In this document: piece after piece, positions 32,594-41,349 of the stretch
Layout: every line of letters begins with the position of its first letter
Numbering within the stretch: position 1 is the stretch's first letter
Assembly: GCA_001544595.2 (NCBI GenBank)
Contig: FCOH02000006.1
Span: 62,001 to 126,000, forward strand
Source: Caballeronia peredens
Lineage (GTDB): Bacteria; Pseudomonadota; Gammaproteobacteria; Burkholderiales; Burkholderiaceae
Length of the DNA stretch: 64,000 nucleotides
Direction: 5' to 3'
Program-made: the position numbers and the translations under genes
The notes under the pieces: generated by a model
What the model was told of the DNA's origin: nothing
Seen by the model: only the letters and a program-made list of their open reading frames with translations
Database searches by the model: none

Positions 32594-33097
32594 GTGAATT
32601 CGACAAGCAATCGGAAAAAATGCCGCGCGTTCGTCCGGCATAAAACTAAAGCATTGCTCGTCTCTCTCTGGTTCCTGACTTGGGATGCGCAAGCGCAATC
32701 GTTCGCCGTGAACCCGCGAGCGGCGCGCTTCGTGGCCGCCATCGTGATGAACGACTTCCACACCGCGCAAGCGGGCGGCGGCTACGTGTTCTCGTACGAG
32801 AGCCATGAGACCGAAGCTTCGCTTTCGTCCCGCCTCGACCGCTGGTTCTCCGGCGCCGATCCGCACGCCATCGCGATGGATCCCGCCGAGAAACAGGCGC
32901 TCTTCGGCTTTTATTGGGCCGCGAGCATGATGCCCGCGAATTCGGCGTGCTTTCGCGATATCGCCGATGCCGCATGCCAGGACGACCTCACGAAGTGGAT
33001 GACGCGCGAACTCAACGACGATCCGCGCTTCATCCGCGACTACGAGTCGGCGAAGAATCCGCTCGGCCTGCCGCCGCTCGCGACGGGCGCGCACTGA
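32594..33097 (+). CDS. Hypothetical exported protein
   Basis: A 167-residue protein beginning at GTG 32594, with a basic N-terminus and a hydrophobic segment (KALLVSLWFLTWDAQAQSF) ending in a typical AQA signal-peptidase site at about residue 34. The mature part is about 130 residues, with FHTAQAGGGYVFSYESHETE and FYWAASMMPANSACFRDIAD, two or three cysteines, and no known domain. It is flanked by the cold-shock gene and a convergent small membrane-protein candidate. The function is unknown. Later starts are possible, but none is an ATG before the signal peptide. Confidence 0.6.
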   Translation: MNSTSNRKKCRAFVRHKTKALLVSLWFLTWDAQAQSFAVNPRAARFVAAIVMNDFHTAQAGGGYVFSYESHETEASLSSRLDRWFSGADPHAIAMDPAEKQALFGFYWAASMMPANSACFRDIADAACQDDLTKWMTRELNDDPRFIRDYESAKNPLGLPPLATGAH

Positions 33098-33311
33098 ACG
33101 CCATGCGCAGGCGGCGCTCTCGATGCGTTGCGTGCAGATACGCGTGATCGCGCTGCCGCGCTCTTTGCCGAAAACATGCGATACGGGCCTGACGGATCGA
33201 TATGGCCGCAGGTGCATCGTCTTCTTGCAGACCGCGCAACAATGCGATCTTGGCGACAACGCTCACGAGCAAAAACAACGCACCGATGGTTTCGAGCAGA
33301 GCGGGGATCAT
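33030..33311 (-). CDS. Possible small membrane protein
   Basis: A 93-codon frame starting at ATG 33311 with GAGA eight bases before. The first 26 residues form one transmembrane helix (MIPALLETIGALFLLVSVVA); the rest is basic and arginine-rich. It overlaps the end of the preceding hypothetical gene by 68 bp on the other strand. The N-terminal helix looks real, but the C-terminal part could be shadow sequence, so the true stop may differ. Confidence 0.35.
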   Translation of the reverse strand: MIPALLETIGALFLLVSVVAKIALLRGLQEDDAPAAISIRQARIACFRQRARQRDHAYLHATHRERRLRMAFSARPSRAAAGRADSSPTRSRG

Positions 33312-33347
33312 GATGGTCTCTCTGAACGTCAACGTGCCCTTGGCATT

Positions 33348-34115
33348 TCATCGGTTAGACAGCATCGGCCCGTAAGTCTTCACGAAAAATGCAATCGTGA
33401 TACCGGCGCTGACGACGAGCGTGCCCGCACGTATCCAATGCGGCGGCGCGCGCCGGCCAAGTTGCGCGCCGCCGTATCCGCCTAAGATCGCCGCGAGGAG
33501 CATCGCAATCGTTTCCGGCCAGCGCACCGCCTGCGCCGCCGCGAACGTCAGCACCGCGACCGAATTGGCGGCGCTCACGAGCAGCGTGCGCGGCGCGTTC
33601 AGGCTTTTCAGATCGCGCGAGTCGAGCAGGCCCCAGACGGCCATCATCATGATGCCCACCGCCCCGCCAAAATAGCCGCCATAAACGCCGAGCAAAAACT
33701 GGATCGACAGCACGGCCGCCGCGCCGATGTGCCAGCGCCGCCGCAGCATCTCGCCGAACTTCCGCCCGAACGCAAGCGTGAAACTCGCGCACAGCAAGAG
33801 CCACGGCAAGACGAAAGAGAACGTCTTCGACGATGTGGACAGCAGCAGCGCCGCGCCGACAAAGCCGCCGACGAGCGTCGTGACGAGCATCTTGCGGATC
33901 GATACCGAACCGACGGGACCGAGTCCGTCGCGATAGGCCCACGCACTCACGACACCGCCGGGAAACAACGCGACGGTGCTCGAAGCGTTCGCCTGAACCG
34001 GTGGCAAGCCCGCAGCGATCATCGCGGGAAGGCTGACGAACGAGCCGCCGCCCGCAAGCGCGTTCATGGCGCCCGCCAGAAAACCGGCGCCGGTGACGAG
34101 AAAAAAGGATTGCAT
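33348..34115 (-). CDS. TSUP-family (TauE/SafE) membrane exporter
   Basis: A 255-residue protein with about eight helices and two TauE repeats. The N-terminal signature is FLAGAMNALAGGGSFVSLPA and PPVQANASSTVALFPG, and the second repeat contains FLLGVYGGYFGGAVGIMMMA and LNAPRTLLVSAANSVAVLTF. TSUP proteins move sulfite, sulfonates or organosulfur compounds and are sometimes anion uptake systems. It is divergent from a LysR regulator (82-bp gap), which probably controls it. The SoxC-type sulfite dehydrogenase at the far end of the window may or may not be related. Confidence 0.9.
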   Translation of the reverse strand: MQSFFLVTGAGFLAGAMNALAGGGSFVSLPAMIAAGLPPVQANASSTVALFPGGVVSAWAYRDGLGPVGSVSIRKMLVTTLVGGFVGAALLLSTSSKTFSFVLPWLLLCASFTLAFGRKFGEMLRRRWHIGAAAVLSIQFLLGVYGGYFGGAVGIMMMAVWGLLDSRDLKSLNAPRTLLVSAANSVAVLTFAAAQAVRWPETIAMLLAAILGGYGGAQLGRRAPPHWIRAGTLVVSAGITIAFFVKTYGPMLSNR

Positions 34116-34172
34116 GCGACAGATGCTAACGACGCCGCCTGCCGCTTACAATCTGGCATTTCCAATGCGAGG

Positions 34173-34189
34173 CTTCGGCAAAGCCGAAG
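34173..34189 (+). promoter_or_regulatory. Hairpin that covers the ribosome site of a LysR gene
   Basis: CTTCGGC-AAA-GCCGAAG is a perfect 7-bp hairpin. Its right arm includes most of GAAGGA (34186-34191), the likely ribosome-binding site 6 bases before the LysR ATG at 34198. It could lower translation of the regulator. Confidence 0.5.
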
Positions 34190-34197
34190 GATGCAGC

Positions 34198-35088
34198 ATG
34201 CGCTTCGATCTGACCGACATGCGCCTCTTCCTGACCGTGATCGAACGCGGCAGCATCACGGCCGGCGCGCAGGCGATGCATCTCGCGCTGGCGTCCGCGA
34301 GCGAGCGCATCGCGGGCATGGAGACCGCGCTGGGCGCGCCATTACTCGAACGCAATCGGCGTGGCGTGCAGGTGACCGCTGCGGGCGATGCCTTCGCCCG
34401 ACACGCGCGCACAATCCTCGGCCAGGTCGAGCAGATGCGCGGCGAGCTGCGTTCATTCGGCACCGGCCTGAAAGGCCGCATCCGGCTGCTGTCGAACACG
34501 GCCGCACTTGCCGCATTCCTTCCGCCGAGGCTCACGCGGTTTCTCGCCGACTATCCTGATCTTTCGATCGATATCGATGAACGCCCGAGTGTCGATATCG
34601 TGCAGGCGATCGCCGAGGGACGCGCCGAACTCGGCGTCGTCTCCGATACGACGGATCTCGGCAGGCTGGAAACACATCTGCTCGCGCAGGATCAACTTGT
34701 GGTGGTGGCGAGCCGCGCGCATCGCATCGCGGGGGAAAGCGCCGTGGCGTTCTCGGAAATCGTCGGCGAAGCGTTCGTCGGGCTCTCGGATGCCGCGCTC
34801 GAAATGCATCTGGCCGAACGCGCATCGCGGCTGGGACGACAGGTGACCTACCGCATCCGCATGCGTAGCGTCGACAACGTGGGCATGCTCGCCGAAGCGG
34901 GCATCGGGCTCGTGATTCTGTCGGAGGCTTCGGCTCGCGTGCTGGAGCGGCCCGGGCTTGCAATTGTCCCATTGTCCGAACCGTGGGCCACACGCCGTCT
35001 GCATTTGTGCGCCCGCCACTTCGATGCGCTCACGCCGCACGCGCGGCTGCTCGCGCAAACGCTCAAAGAACCGGAAGAATCGAAATAG
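34198..35088 (+). CDS. LysR-family regulator
   Basis: A 296-residue LysR protein. The HTH is DMRLFLTVIERGSITAGAQA, MHLALASASERIAGMETALG, and the effector domain begins near residue 90 (GRIRLLSNTAALAAFLPPRL). The SITAGAQAMHLALASASERI variant is characteristic of LysR proteins paired with TSUP exporters. It is divergent from that exporter and probably activates it. The ATG at 34198 is the start because its ribosome site is well placed; the longer frame from 34066 enters the promoter. Confidence 0.9.
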   Translation: MRFDLTDMRLFLTVIERGSITAGAQAMHLALASASERIAGMETALGAPLLERNRRGVQVTAAGDAFARHARTILGQVEQMRGELRSFGTGLKGRIRLLSNTAALAAFLPPRLTRFLADYPDLSIDIDERPSVDIVQAIAEGRAELGVVSDTTDLGRLETHLLAQDQLVVVASRAHRIAGESAVAFSEIVGEAFVGLSDAALEMHLAERASRLGRQVTYRIRMRSVDNVGMLAEAGIGLVILSEASARVLERPGLAIVPLSEPWATRRLHLCARHFDALTPHARLLAQTLKEPEESK

Positions 35089-35226
35089 CCCTTGGCTTTA
35101 GCGCCTGCATTAGGCTAAACCCTGTTTCACTCAGGCATCGCGCTTGCGCACAATAGGCTGCTTGCCGCGCGCTTCCTCTTTGCTTTCGTTTTGCACGCGC
35201 GGCAAGCGTCGACCAAGGAGGCCGTC

Positions 35227-35547
35227 ATGAAGAAGGATCGCAATCGCGTGCATCTGCGCGCCATGCATGTTGCGCTGATCGCAGGCGCGGCCGGCCTGTG
35301 CTTCGCCACGGCAGCCAGCGCGGACAGTCAGGCCGCGAAGAAGATGGGACAGATGGGCGTCATCAATCAGACGTTGCAGCCCAAACCCCTCAAATCGAAT
35401 AACGCCTATTCGAACAGCGCGAACACCAGCACGGCCAATCCGGGATATAACGCCAACTCAACCTATAACCCGAATGCGGCCAATGCTGCCAACGCAAATG
35501 CCGCTAATGCGAGGACGGCCGGCGCTGCCGCGGGCGCTAAGAAGTAA
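35227..35547 (+). CDS. Asn/Ala-rich small exported protein
   Basis: A 106-residue protein. Residues 1-32 are a signal peptide (HVALIAGAAGLCFATAASA, cleavage before DSQ). The mature chain is low in complexity: after KKMGQMGVINQTLQPKPLKS it is built of Asn, Ala, Ser and Tyr (NAANAANANAANA), with no cysteine or predicted helix-breaking domain. AAGGAGG precedes the ATG and a strong terminator follows, so it is a real monocistronic gene. It resembles other periplasmic Asn-rich proteins in Burkholderia relatives; the function is unknown. Confidence 0.75.
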   Translation: MKKDRNRVHLRAMHVALIAGAAGLCFATAASADSQAAKKMGQMGVINQTLQPKPLKSNNAYSNSANTSTANPGYNANSTYNPNAANAANANAANARTAGAAAGAKK

Positions 35548-35564
35548 CAGGTTTGCACTTCACG

Positions 35565-35598
35565 GCCGCCGCCCGCGTTATTCAGGCGGCGGCTTTGT
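35565..35598 (+). terminator. Rho-independent terminator
   Basis: A 9-bp perfect stem GCCGCCGCC / GGCGGCGGC with an 11-base loop followed by TTTGT, 17 bp after the Asn-rich protein stop. Confidence 0.75.
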
Positions 35599-35678
35599 CA
35601 TTTCACACGCCTCCCGCCCCTTCCGTATCATGAATCGCTGATGGACATGCGATACACACGGACGGGGAGCGCCGGATA

Positions 35679-36566
35679 ATGAATTTACGCGGACTGCAAT
35701 GCTTTATCGTGCTCGCTGAAGAGCTCAACTTCAGTCGAGCGGCCGAACGCCTGCACATCGCGCAGCCCGCATTGAGCCAGCAGATCCGTTCACTGGAAGA
35801 GCGTCTCGGCAGTCAGCTGGTCGATCGCGGCAGCCGGCCATTGCGTCTCACCGAAGCGGGCAGCTACTTCTACACCGAAGCGCGGCAAATACTCGAACTC
35901 TGCGAACAGGCGGCGCTCGGCGTGCGCGCGATCGATGCGGGCACACACGGATGGCTGTCCATCGGCTTCACGCGTTCTGCCATGTATAGCGTGTTGCCGC
36001 CCGCGCTGAAGGCCTTTCATGCCGCGTATCCCAAGGTCGAACTAAAGCTCTTCGAAATGCTGACGGAAGAACAGGCCGATGCGTTGCGCGATGCGCGCAT
36101 TCACGTCGGCATCGGCAGGCAGGCACCCGAGCGGCCAGGCTGCACGACCCGCAACCTGCTCGATGAACGCCTGATGGCCGTACTCGCATCCGATCATCCG
36201 CTTGCGGGCAGCGCAAGGATTCGCGTCGATGCACTCGCGGAGTCTCCGCTGATCGTCTATCCGAAGCATCCGGCCGCGCAGTTTCCGCGCTTCATCGTTT
36301 CGCTCTATCGGGATGCGGGCGTGACGCCTGTCGTCGCGCACGAGGCTTACGAGATTCAGACGGCCATCGCACTCGTCGCGGCGGGGCTCGGCATTACTTA
36401 CGTCGGCGAATCGGTCGCACGGCATGGGCGCGCGGATGTCGTCTATCGTCCGCTCACCGGACCGGGCGCCGCGCAGATCACGACGCTGACAGCGAGCTAT
36501 CGCAGCGGCGATGCATCGCCTCATCTGCAAGCTTTTCTCGCGTGTCTGCCGAATACCGACGAATGA
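35679..36566 (+). CDS. LysR-family regulator of the LigJ/LigK cluster
   Basis: A 295-residue LysR protein. The HTH is LQCFIVLAEELNFSRAAERL, HIAQPALSQQIRSLEERLG, and the effector domain contains GWLSIGFTRSAMYSVLPPAL. The EELNFSRAAERLHIAQPALSQ form is shared with regulators of aromatic acid catabolism such as CatR/BenM/PcaQ relatives. Three genes for transport and ring-cleavage product catabolism follow in the same direction. It is probably an activator responding to an intermediate. GGGAG precedes the ATG. Confidence 0.9.
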   Translation: MNLRGLQCFIVLAEELNFSRAAERLHIAQPALSQQIRSLEERLGSQLVDRGSRPLRLTEAGSYFYTEARQILELCEQAALGVRAIDAGTHGWLSIGFTRSAMYSVLPPALKAFHAAYPKVELKLFEMLTEEQADALRDARIHVGIGRQAPERPGCTTRNLLDERLMAVLASDHPLAGSARIRVDALAESPLIVYPKHPAAQFPRFIVSLYRDAGVTPVVAHEAYEIQTAIALVAAGLGITYVGESVARHGRADVVYRPLTGPGAAQITTLTASYRSGDASPHLQAFLACLPNTDE

Positions 36567-36701
36567 CGCGCCCCCGCACGCTATAAGCGAATCCGCATAG
36601 AAGCATGCGCAATTCGTCTTGGACGCGTGCGGCCTTGCGTTCTTATCATGATCGCTCATCGACAAGACGCCGGCCCGAGCCGGCGCACGACGGAGACGAA
36701 C

Positions 36702-38057
36702 ATGACCGCAACGACGCAGCCCAAGTCGATCACCGAATCCGCGACGATGCGAAAAGTCTACGGCCGCCTGATGCCGCTGCTCTTCGCGATGATGTTCTTC
36801 AACTACCTAGATCGCATCAACATCGGCTTCGCGGCGCTCGACATGAACCGCGCGCTCAACTTCAATCCCGCCGTGTTCGGCTTCGCGGGCAGCGTGTTCT
36901 TCGTCGGCTACATGTTGCTGGAAGTGCCGAGCAATCTTCTTCTGCATCGCGTGGGTGCGCGCCGCTGGATCGCGCGCATTCTCATCACATGGGGCGCGGT
37001 GGCCGCGGCAACCGCATTCGTTTTCAACGACACGAGCTTCTATACGCTGCGCTTTTTGCTCGGCGTGATGGAAGCGGGTTTTCTACCCGGCGTCGCGGTG
37101 TATCTCACGAAGTGGTTTCCGGAGCGCTACCGGGCCCGCGCTGTGGGCGGCTATATCATTGCGGGCTCGTTCTCGGCCGTGCTCGGCGGTCCGATTTCGA
37201 CCGCGCTCATGACCTATGCCAACGACATTCTCGGTCTCGCCGGATGGCAATGGATGTTCATCTGCGAAGGCGTGCCCGCGATCCTGCTCGGCATCGTGAC
37301 CCTGCGCGTGATGCAGGAGCGCCCCGCTGATGCCGACTGGCTCACGCACGACGAGAAGCAATGGCTCGAAAGCACGCTGCAGGCCGAACGCGACGCGCTC
37401 GGCGGCGCGACGCACGTTTCGATGTGGCGCGTCGCGGGCGACATTCGCGTGTGGAGTCTCGCATGCCTCTTCGGCTGCGCCCTCGTCGGCATCTATGGGC
37501 TCTTTCTCTGGCTGCCGCAGATCGTGAAGAGCCTCGGGCATCTCACGAACATCGAAGTGGGTTTTCTTTCTGCCGCGCCGCCCTTGCTCGGCGTGCTCGG
37601 CACCTTCGTCATCAGCCGCAGCTCGGACCGCACCGGCGACCGCAAGAAGCATCTCGCGTTCGTGTACGGCATGAGTGCGCTTGCCATCGCCGGGAGCGCG
37701 TATGCGCCCTCGCCTGTCATCGCCTATCTGCTGCTGTGCGCGACCGGGCTGTTCATCTATGCCGGCAACCCGCTCTTCTGGAGTCTGGCGGCATCGTTTC
37801 GCACCGGCGCGGCGGGCGCGGCGACGATCGCGCTCATCAATACGATCGCGCAGTTCGGCGGGCTCGTCGGACCGTGGAGCATCGGGCTCGTGCGTAACGC
37901 GACGGGCAGCTTCAAGCTCGCGCTCGTGACGATCGCTGCCTTTCTCGTGGTCGCGACGATCATCGCGCTCGTGATGCGCGTGCGTCCGCCCGAAGACGAG
38001 GCATCGCGCGACGAGGACAACGCTCACGCATCGGCGCGCCCCGAACATTCACTCTGA
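36702..38057 (+). CDS. MFS transporter, ACS family
   Basis: A 451-residue, 12-TM carrier. TM1 carries MMFFNYLDRINIGFAALDMN, the loop has EVPSNLLLHRVGARRWIARI, and GVMEAGFLPGVAVYLTKWFP follows. The family handles organic and aromatic acids. The ATG at 36702 follows GGAGA. The next gene, ligJ, begins 15 bp after its stop, so the carrier probably imports the precursor (protocatechuate, gallate or a related dicarboxylic acid). The C-terminal tail is acidic (PEDEASRDEDN). Confidence 0.9.
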   Translation: MTATTQPKSITESATMRKVYGRLMPLLFAMMFFNYLDRINIGFAALDMNRALNFNPAVFGFAGSVFFVGYMLLEVPSNLLLHRVGARRWIARILITWGAVAAATAFVFNDTSFYTLRFLLGVMEAGFLPGVAVYLTKWFPERYRARAVGGYIIAGSFSAVLGGPISTALMTYANDILGLAGWQWMFICEGVPAILLGIVTLRVMQERPADADWLTHDEKQWLESTLQAERDALGGATHVSMWRVAGDIRVWSLACLFGCALVGIYGLFLWLPQIVKSLGHLTNIEVGFLSAAPPLLGVLGTFVISRSSDRTGDRKKHLAFVYGMSALAIAGSAYAPSPVIAYLLLCATGLFIYAGNPLFWSLAASFRTGAAGAATIALINTIAQFGGLVGPWSIGLVRNATGSFKLALVTIAAFLVVATIIALVMRVRPPEDEASRDEDNAHASARPEHSL

Positions 38058-38072
38058 GATGCATGCACGCTC

Positions 38073-39113
38073 ATGATCATCGACTGTCACGGCCACTACA
38101 CCACGTCTCCGCCCGCGCATGAAGCCTGGCGCACACGCCAGATCGCGGCGCTCAAGGACGGCACACCCGTGCCTCCCCGCCCTTCGATCAGCGATGCGGA
38201 GATATGCGAGACCATCGAACGCGCGCAGTTGCGCGTGCAGCGCGAGCGCGGCATCGACGTGACGATCTTCTCGCCGCGCGCGGCGAGCATGGGCCATCAT
38301 CTCGCCGATGCCGACGCGAACGGATTGTGGTCCGCCGAATGCAACGATCTCATTCATCGCGTCGTGTCGCTCTATCCGCAGCATTTCGTCGGCGTGTGCC
38401 AGTTGCCTCAGGCACCGGGTGTCGATCCATCGAACTGCATCGCGGAGTTGCGGCGCTGTGTGAACGAACTGGGTTTCATCGGCTGCAATCTGAATCCGGA
38501 TCCATCGGGCGGTAACTGGACCGGCCGCCCGATGACCGATCGTCACTGGTATCCGCTCTACGAAGCGATGGTCGAACTCGACGTGCCCGCGATGATTCAC
38601 GTCTCGTCATCATGCAACCCGAACTTTCATGCGACGGGCGCGCATTACATCAACGGCGATACCTCCGTGTTCATGCAACTGCTCGCGGGAAATCTGTTCA
38701 AGGATTTTCCGACGCTCAAGTTCATCATTCCGCACGGCGGCGGCGCGGTGCCCTATCACTGGGGACGATATCGCGGTCTCGCGCAGGACATGAAGCAGCC
38801 GCGCCTCGACGAGCATCTGCTCAACAACGTGTTCTTCGATACCTGCGTCTATCACCAGCCCGGCGCCGAACTGCTGGCGAAGGTCATACCGGCAAGGAAC
38901 ATTCTCTTCGCATCGGAGACGATCGGTGCGGTGCAGGGCATCGACCCCGAAACAGGCCATCACTACGACGACACGCGCCGCTATATCGACGGCATCGAAT
39001 GGCTCGCGGATGAAGACCGCCGGCGCATCTTCGAAGGCAACGCGCGTGCGGTCTATGGCCGCCTGAGCGCGAGACTCGAACAACAAACCTCACTGCAAGG
39101 AGTCGCGCAATGA
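38073..39113 (+). CDS. ligJ: 4-oxalomesaconate hydratase (LigJ)
   Basis: A 346-residue amidohydrolase-fold hydratase converting 4-oxalomesaconate to 4-carboxy-4-hydroxy-2-oxoadipate in the protocatechuate 4,5-cleavage and gallate routes. Family identity is strong: it begins MIIDCHGHYTT with the first metal histidines (6 and 8), followed by FSPRAASMGHHL, NLNPDPSGGNWTGRPMTDR, VPAMIHVSSSCN, FIIPHGGGAVPYHWGRYRGL and FASETIGAVQGIDPETG. The ligK-like aldolase starts in its stop codon (ATGA). The upstream enzymes of the pathway (ring-cleavage dioxygenase, LigI, LigC, LigU) are not adjacent. Length is normal. Confidence 0.92.
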   Translation: MIIDCHGHYTTSPPAHEAWRTRQIAALKDGTPVPPRPSISDAEICETIERAQLRVQRERGIDVTIFSPRAASMGHHLADADANGLWSAECNDLIHRVVSLYPQHFVGVCQLPQAPGVDPSNCIAELRRCVNELGFIGCNLNPDPSGGNWTGRPMTDRHWYPLYEAMVELDVPAMIHVSSSCNPNFHATGAHYINGDTSVFMQLLAGNLFKDFPTLKFIIPHGGGAVPYHWGRYRGLAQDMKQPRLDEHLLNNVFFDTCVYHQPGAELLAKVIPARNILFASETIGAVQGIDPETGHHYDDTRRYIDGIEWLADEDRRRIFEGNARAVYGRLSARLEQQTSLQGVAQ

Positions 39114-39778
39114 ACGCCCCCGGATGGCGCCATAACGAATCGGCAAGACAAGCGGATGCTCAGATCATCGCCGCACTCGAATCGCTCGCGGTCTCGCTTC
39201 TGTCCGACAACATGGCGCGCGCGTGCGGCACCGTCGGACTCACGCCCTATCATCGACCCAGAGCGATGGCGGGCACGGCCGTCACCGTGCATACGCGCCC
39301 CGGCGACAACCTCATGATTCATCGCGCATTCGATTTCTGCCGGCCCGGCGACGTGCTCGTGATCGACGGCGGCGGCGATCTCAATCAGGCGCTGATGGGC
39401 GACATCATGGCAAGTTATGCGCAGAGCATCGGCATTGCGGGGCTCGTGATCGATGGCGCGATCCGCGATGTCGCCGCGCTGCGCTCGCGCGATTTCCCCG
39501 TGTATGCGCGCGGCGTCACGCATCGCGGCCCCTACAAGAACGGCCCGGGCGAGATCAACGTACCGGTGACGGTCGGCGGCATGGTCGTGCATCCGGGCGA
39601 CATCGTCGTCGGCGACGAGGACGGCGTGCTGGCGATCGCGCAACGCGACGCGCCCGCCGTGATCGAACGCGCGCGCATGCAGGAGCAAAAGGAGGCGCAC
39701 GCGCTGCGCTCCATCGCCGATGGCATGTTCGACCGCAGCTGGGTCGAAGCGCAAATAACACGCGCGATGAATGGCTGA
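39110..39778 (+). CDS. ligK: 4-carboxy-4-hydroxy-2-oxoadipate aldolase, RraA-like family (LigK)
   Basis: A 222-residue class II pyruvate aldolase of the HMG/CHA (RraA-fold) family. It cleaves 4-carboxy-4-hydroxy-2-oxoadipate to pyruvate and oxaloacetate. Metal and substrate motifs are visible: LSDNMARACGTVGLTPYHRP, PGDNLMIHRAFDFCRPGDVL, VIDGAIRDVAALRS with the Arg-Asp pair, and GDIVVGDEDGVLAI. The start overlaps the ligJ stop by 4 bp, so the two products act in sequence and are made together. RraA proper (RNase E inhibitor) lacks these catalytic features. Confidence 0.88.
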   Translation: MNAPGWRHNESARQADAQIIAALESLAVSLLSDNMARACGTVGLTPYHRPRAMAGTAVTVHTRPGDNLMIHRAFDFCRPGDVLVIDGGGDLNQALMGDIMASYAQSIGIAGLVIDGAIRDVAALRSRDFPVYARGVTHRGPYKNGPGEINVPVTVGGMVVHPGDIVVGDEDGVLAIAQRDAPAVIERARMQEQKEAHALRSIADGMFDRSWVEAQITRAMNG

Positions 39779-39841
39779 CGCGCGCGTGCGCACATTCGCG
39801 CACGCCTGATCTTTTATACTTGGCTCAAGGCCCCGCGCTTT

Positions 39842-40510
39842 ATGCGCCCAACTCTTGAGCTCATGAAAAAGATCAAGCCCGGTCTCGTGCTCGAACTCGC
39901 CGCCAATCTGCTGCTTCCCTGGCTTGCCTATCGCCTTGCGTTGCCGTATTGGGGCGATGTCGGCGCGCTCTACGCGTCCGCCGCGCCGCCGCTCGTCTGG
40001 AGCCTCGTCGAGTTCGCGCGTTCGCGCCGCGTCGATGCGCTTTCGGCGCTCGTGCTGTTCGGCATTGCACTGTCGATCGTCATGCTCGCGATGGGCGGCA
40101 GCCCGCGCATCCTGCTCGTGCGCGAATCGCTCGCCGCGGGCGCGACGGGCATCGTCTTTCTCGTCTCGCTGCTGTTCGAAAGGCCGCTGATCTTCTATCT
40201 TGCGCGCGCCACCGTCACGCGCGAACAGGAAAACGGCGCAGAGCGCTTCGAAGCGTACTGGAGCGAAAGCGCCATGCTGCGCGCGTCGTTGCGGTTGATG
40301 ACGCTCGTCTGGGGCGTCGGCCTCACGGTCGAAACCATCCTGCGATTCTGGTTCGCGTGGACATGGCCCGTCGAGCGTTATCTCGTGGTTTCGCCTGTCG
40401 TGAGCTATGCGATCTACGGCGGATTACTCGCGTGGACATTCTGGTTCCGCGCGCGGCTCATCGAACGTCAGGGTGAAAGCGCGCCTTCGCGCGACGGCCT
40501 ACTCGGATAA
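39842..40510 (+). CDS. VC0807-family integral membrane protein
   Basis: A 222-residue membrane protein with about six helices (LELAANLLLPWLAYRLALP, then DALSALVLFGIALSIVMLAM, and GIVFLVSLLFERPLIFYLAR). It matches the VC0807 family, whose members are of unknown function and are common next to acid-hydrolase genes in Burkholderia. ATG at 39842 (after AAGG) or 39863 (MKKIKPGL) may be the start. It overlaps the convergent hydrolase stop by 12 bp. Confidence 0.8.
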   Translation: MRPTLELMKKIKPGLVLELAANLLLPWLAYRLALPYWGDVGALYASAAPPLVWSLVEFARSRRVDALSALVLFGIALSIVMLAMGGSPRILLVRESLAAGATGIVFLVSLLFERPLIFYLARATVTREQENGAERFEAYWSESAMLRASLRLMTLVWGVGLTVETILRFWFAWTWPVERYLVVSPVVSYAIYGGLLAWTFWFRARLIERQGESAPSRDGLLG

Positions 40511-41323
40511 GCCCTCGACGCGCGCGGCATGCGTTTCGATATGCCGCGCAATGGCCGCATTCACGGCAGACGCGTGCGTCAGCGGCCCCATGTGCCCCGC
40601 CTCGGGCACGACGATCAGCTTCGCCGACGGAATCAATTCGGGCAGCGTCTCGGCGATCAGGCGCGTCGGCGCGGGCGCATGCTCGCCGCGCAATACGAGC
40701 GTCGGGACGCGCAGACTCGCGTAGGCGCTCGCGGGCGTCGGCTCGTGAATCAACGCGCGAAAGTCGAGCGGCGCCTTGGGAATCCAGCGCGTGAGCATCG
40801 CCTGCACGGAGGGCCTGAGCGCCGACCATGCGCCCTGCCCGCTCCAATAATCGACGAAAGAATTCGCCGCGCCGCGCAGATCGCCTGCAACGACGCCCTC
40901 CGCCGTGCGCGCCGCGATCGCGAGAATCTCCGCGAATTCGGCCGCGCCGCGCGTGCCCAGTCCCTTCAGCAGATGAAACGCCGACGGCTCATAGAGCGTG
41001 ATGCTCGCGACGCCGTGCGGGCGCTCGAGCGCGGCGCGCAGCGCGACGCCGCCGCCATAGGAATGACCGACGAGATGCACCTTGCCCCGATGACGATCGA
41101 TGATCTCGACGGTGCGTGCGGCTTCGTCCGCGAGCGTGAAGGCGCGCTCGCCGCTCCACGGGCCCACGCTGTCGCAGCCGTAGTGCTCGGGTGCGATCAG
41201 CACGTAACGGCCGTTCGTCGTTCCGAGCGTTTCGCCGAGCTGGCGCCATTGATTGGCGCCCGAGCCGGAGCAATGCAGCGCGATAACCGGGGCGGCGGCG
41301 TGTTCGTCGTTTGAAACCATCAT
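40499..41323 (-). CDS. Alpha/beta hydrolase
   Basis: A 274-residue cytosolic hydrolase of the alpha/beta fold. The nucleophile elbow is VGHSYGGGVALRAALERP, giving Ser88, with oxyanion motif IALHCSGSGANQWRQL near residue 14; the late GHMGPL is the candidate catalytic histidine. The substrate class cannot be told (esters, amides or lactones). The start at 41323 (MMVSN) leaves a short leader; the small DUF3563 gene lies 26 bp upstream on the same strand and probably shares the transcript. Confidence 0.88.
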   Translation of the reverse strand: MMVSNDEHAAAPVIALHCSGSGANQWRQLGETLGTTNGRYVLIAPEHYGCDSVGPWSGERAFTLADEAARTVEIIDRHRGKVHLVGHSYGGGVALRAALERPHGVASITLYEPSAFHLLKGLGTRGAAEFAEILAIAARTAEGVVAGDLRGAANSFVDYWSGQGAWSALRPSVQAMLTRWIPKAPLDFRALIHEPTPASAYASLRVPTLVLRGEHAPAPTRLIAETLPELIPSAKLIVVPEAGHMGPLTHASAVNAAIARHIETHAARVEGLSE

Positions 41324-41349
41324 CGTTCGTTCTCGCGGTGAGTGAGTGA

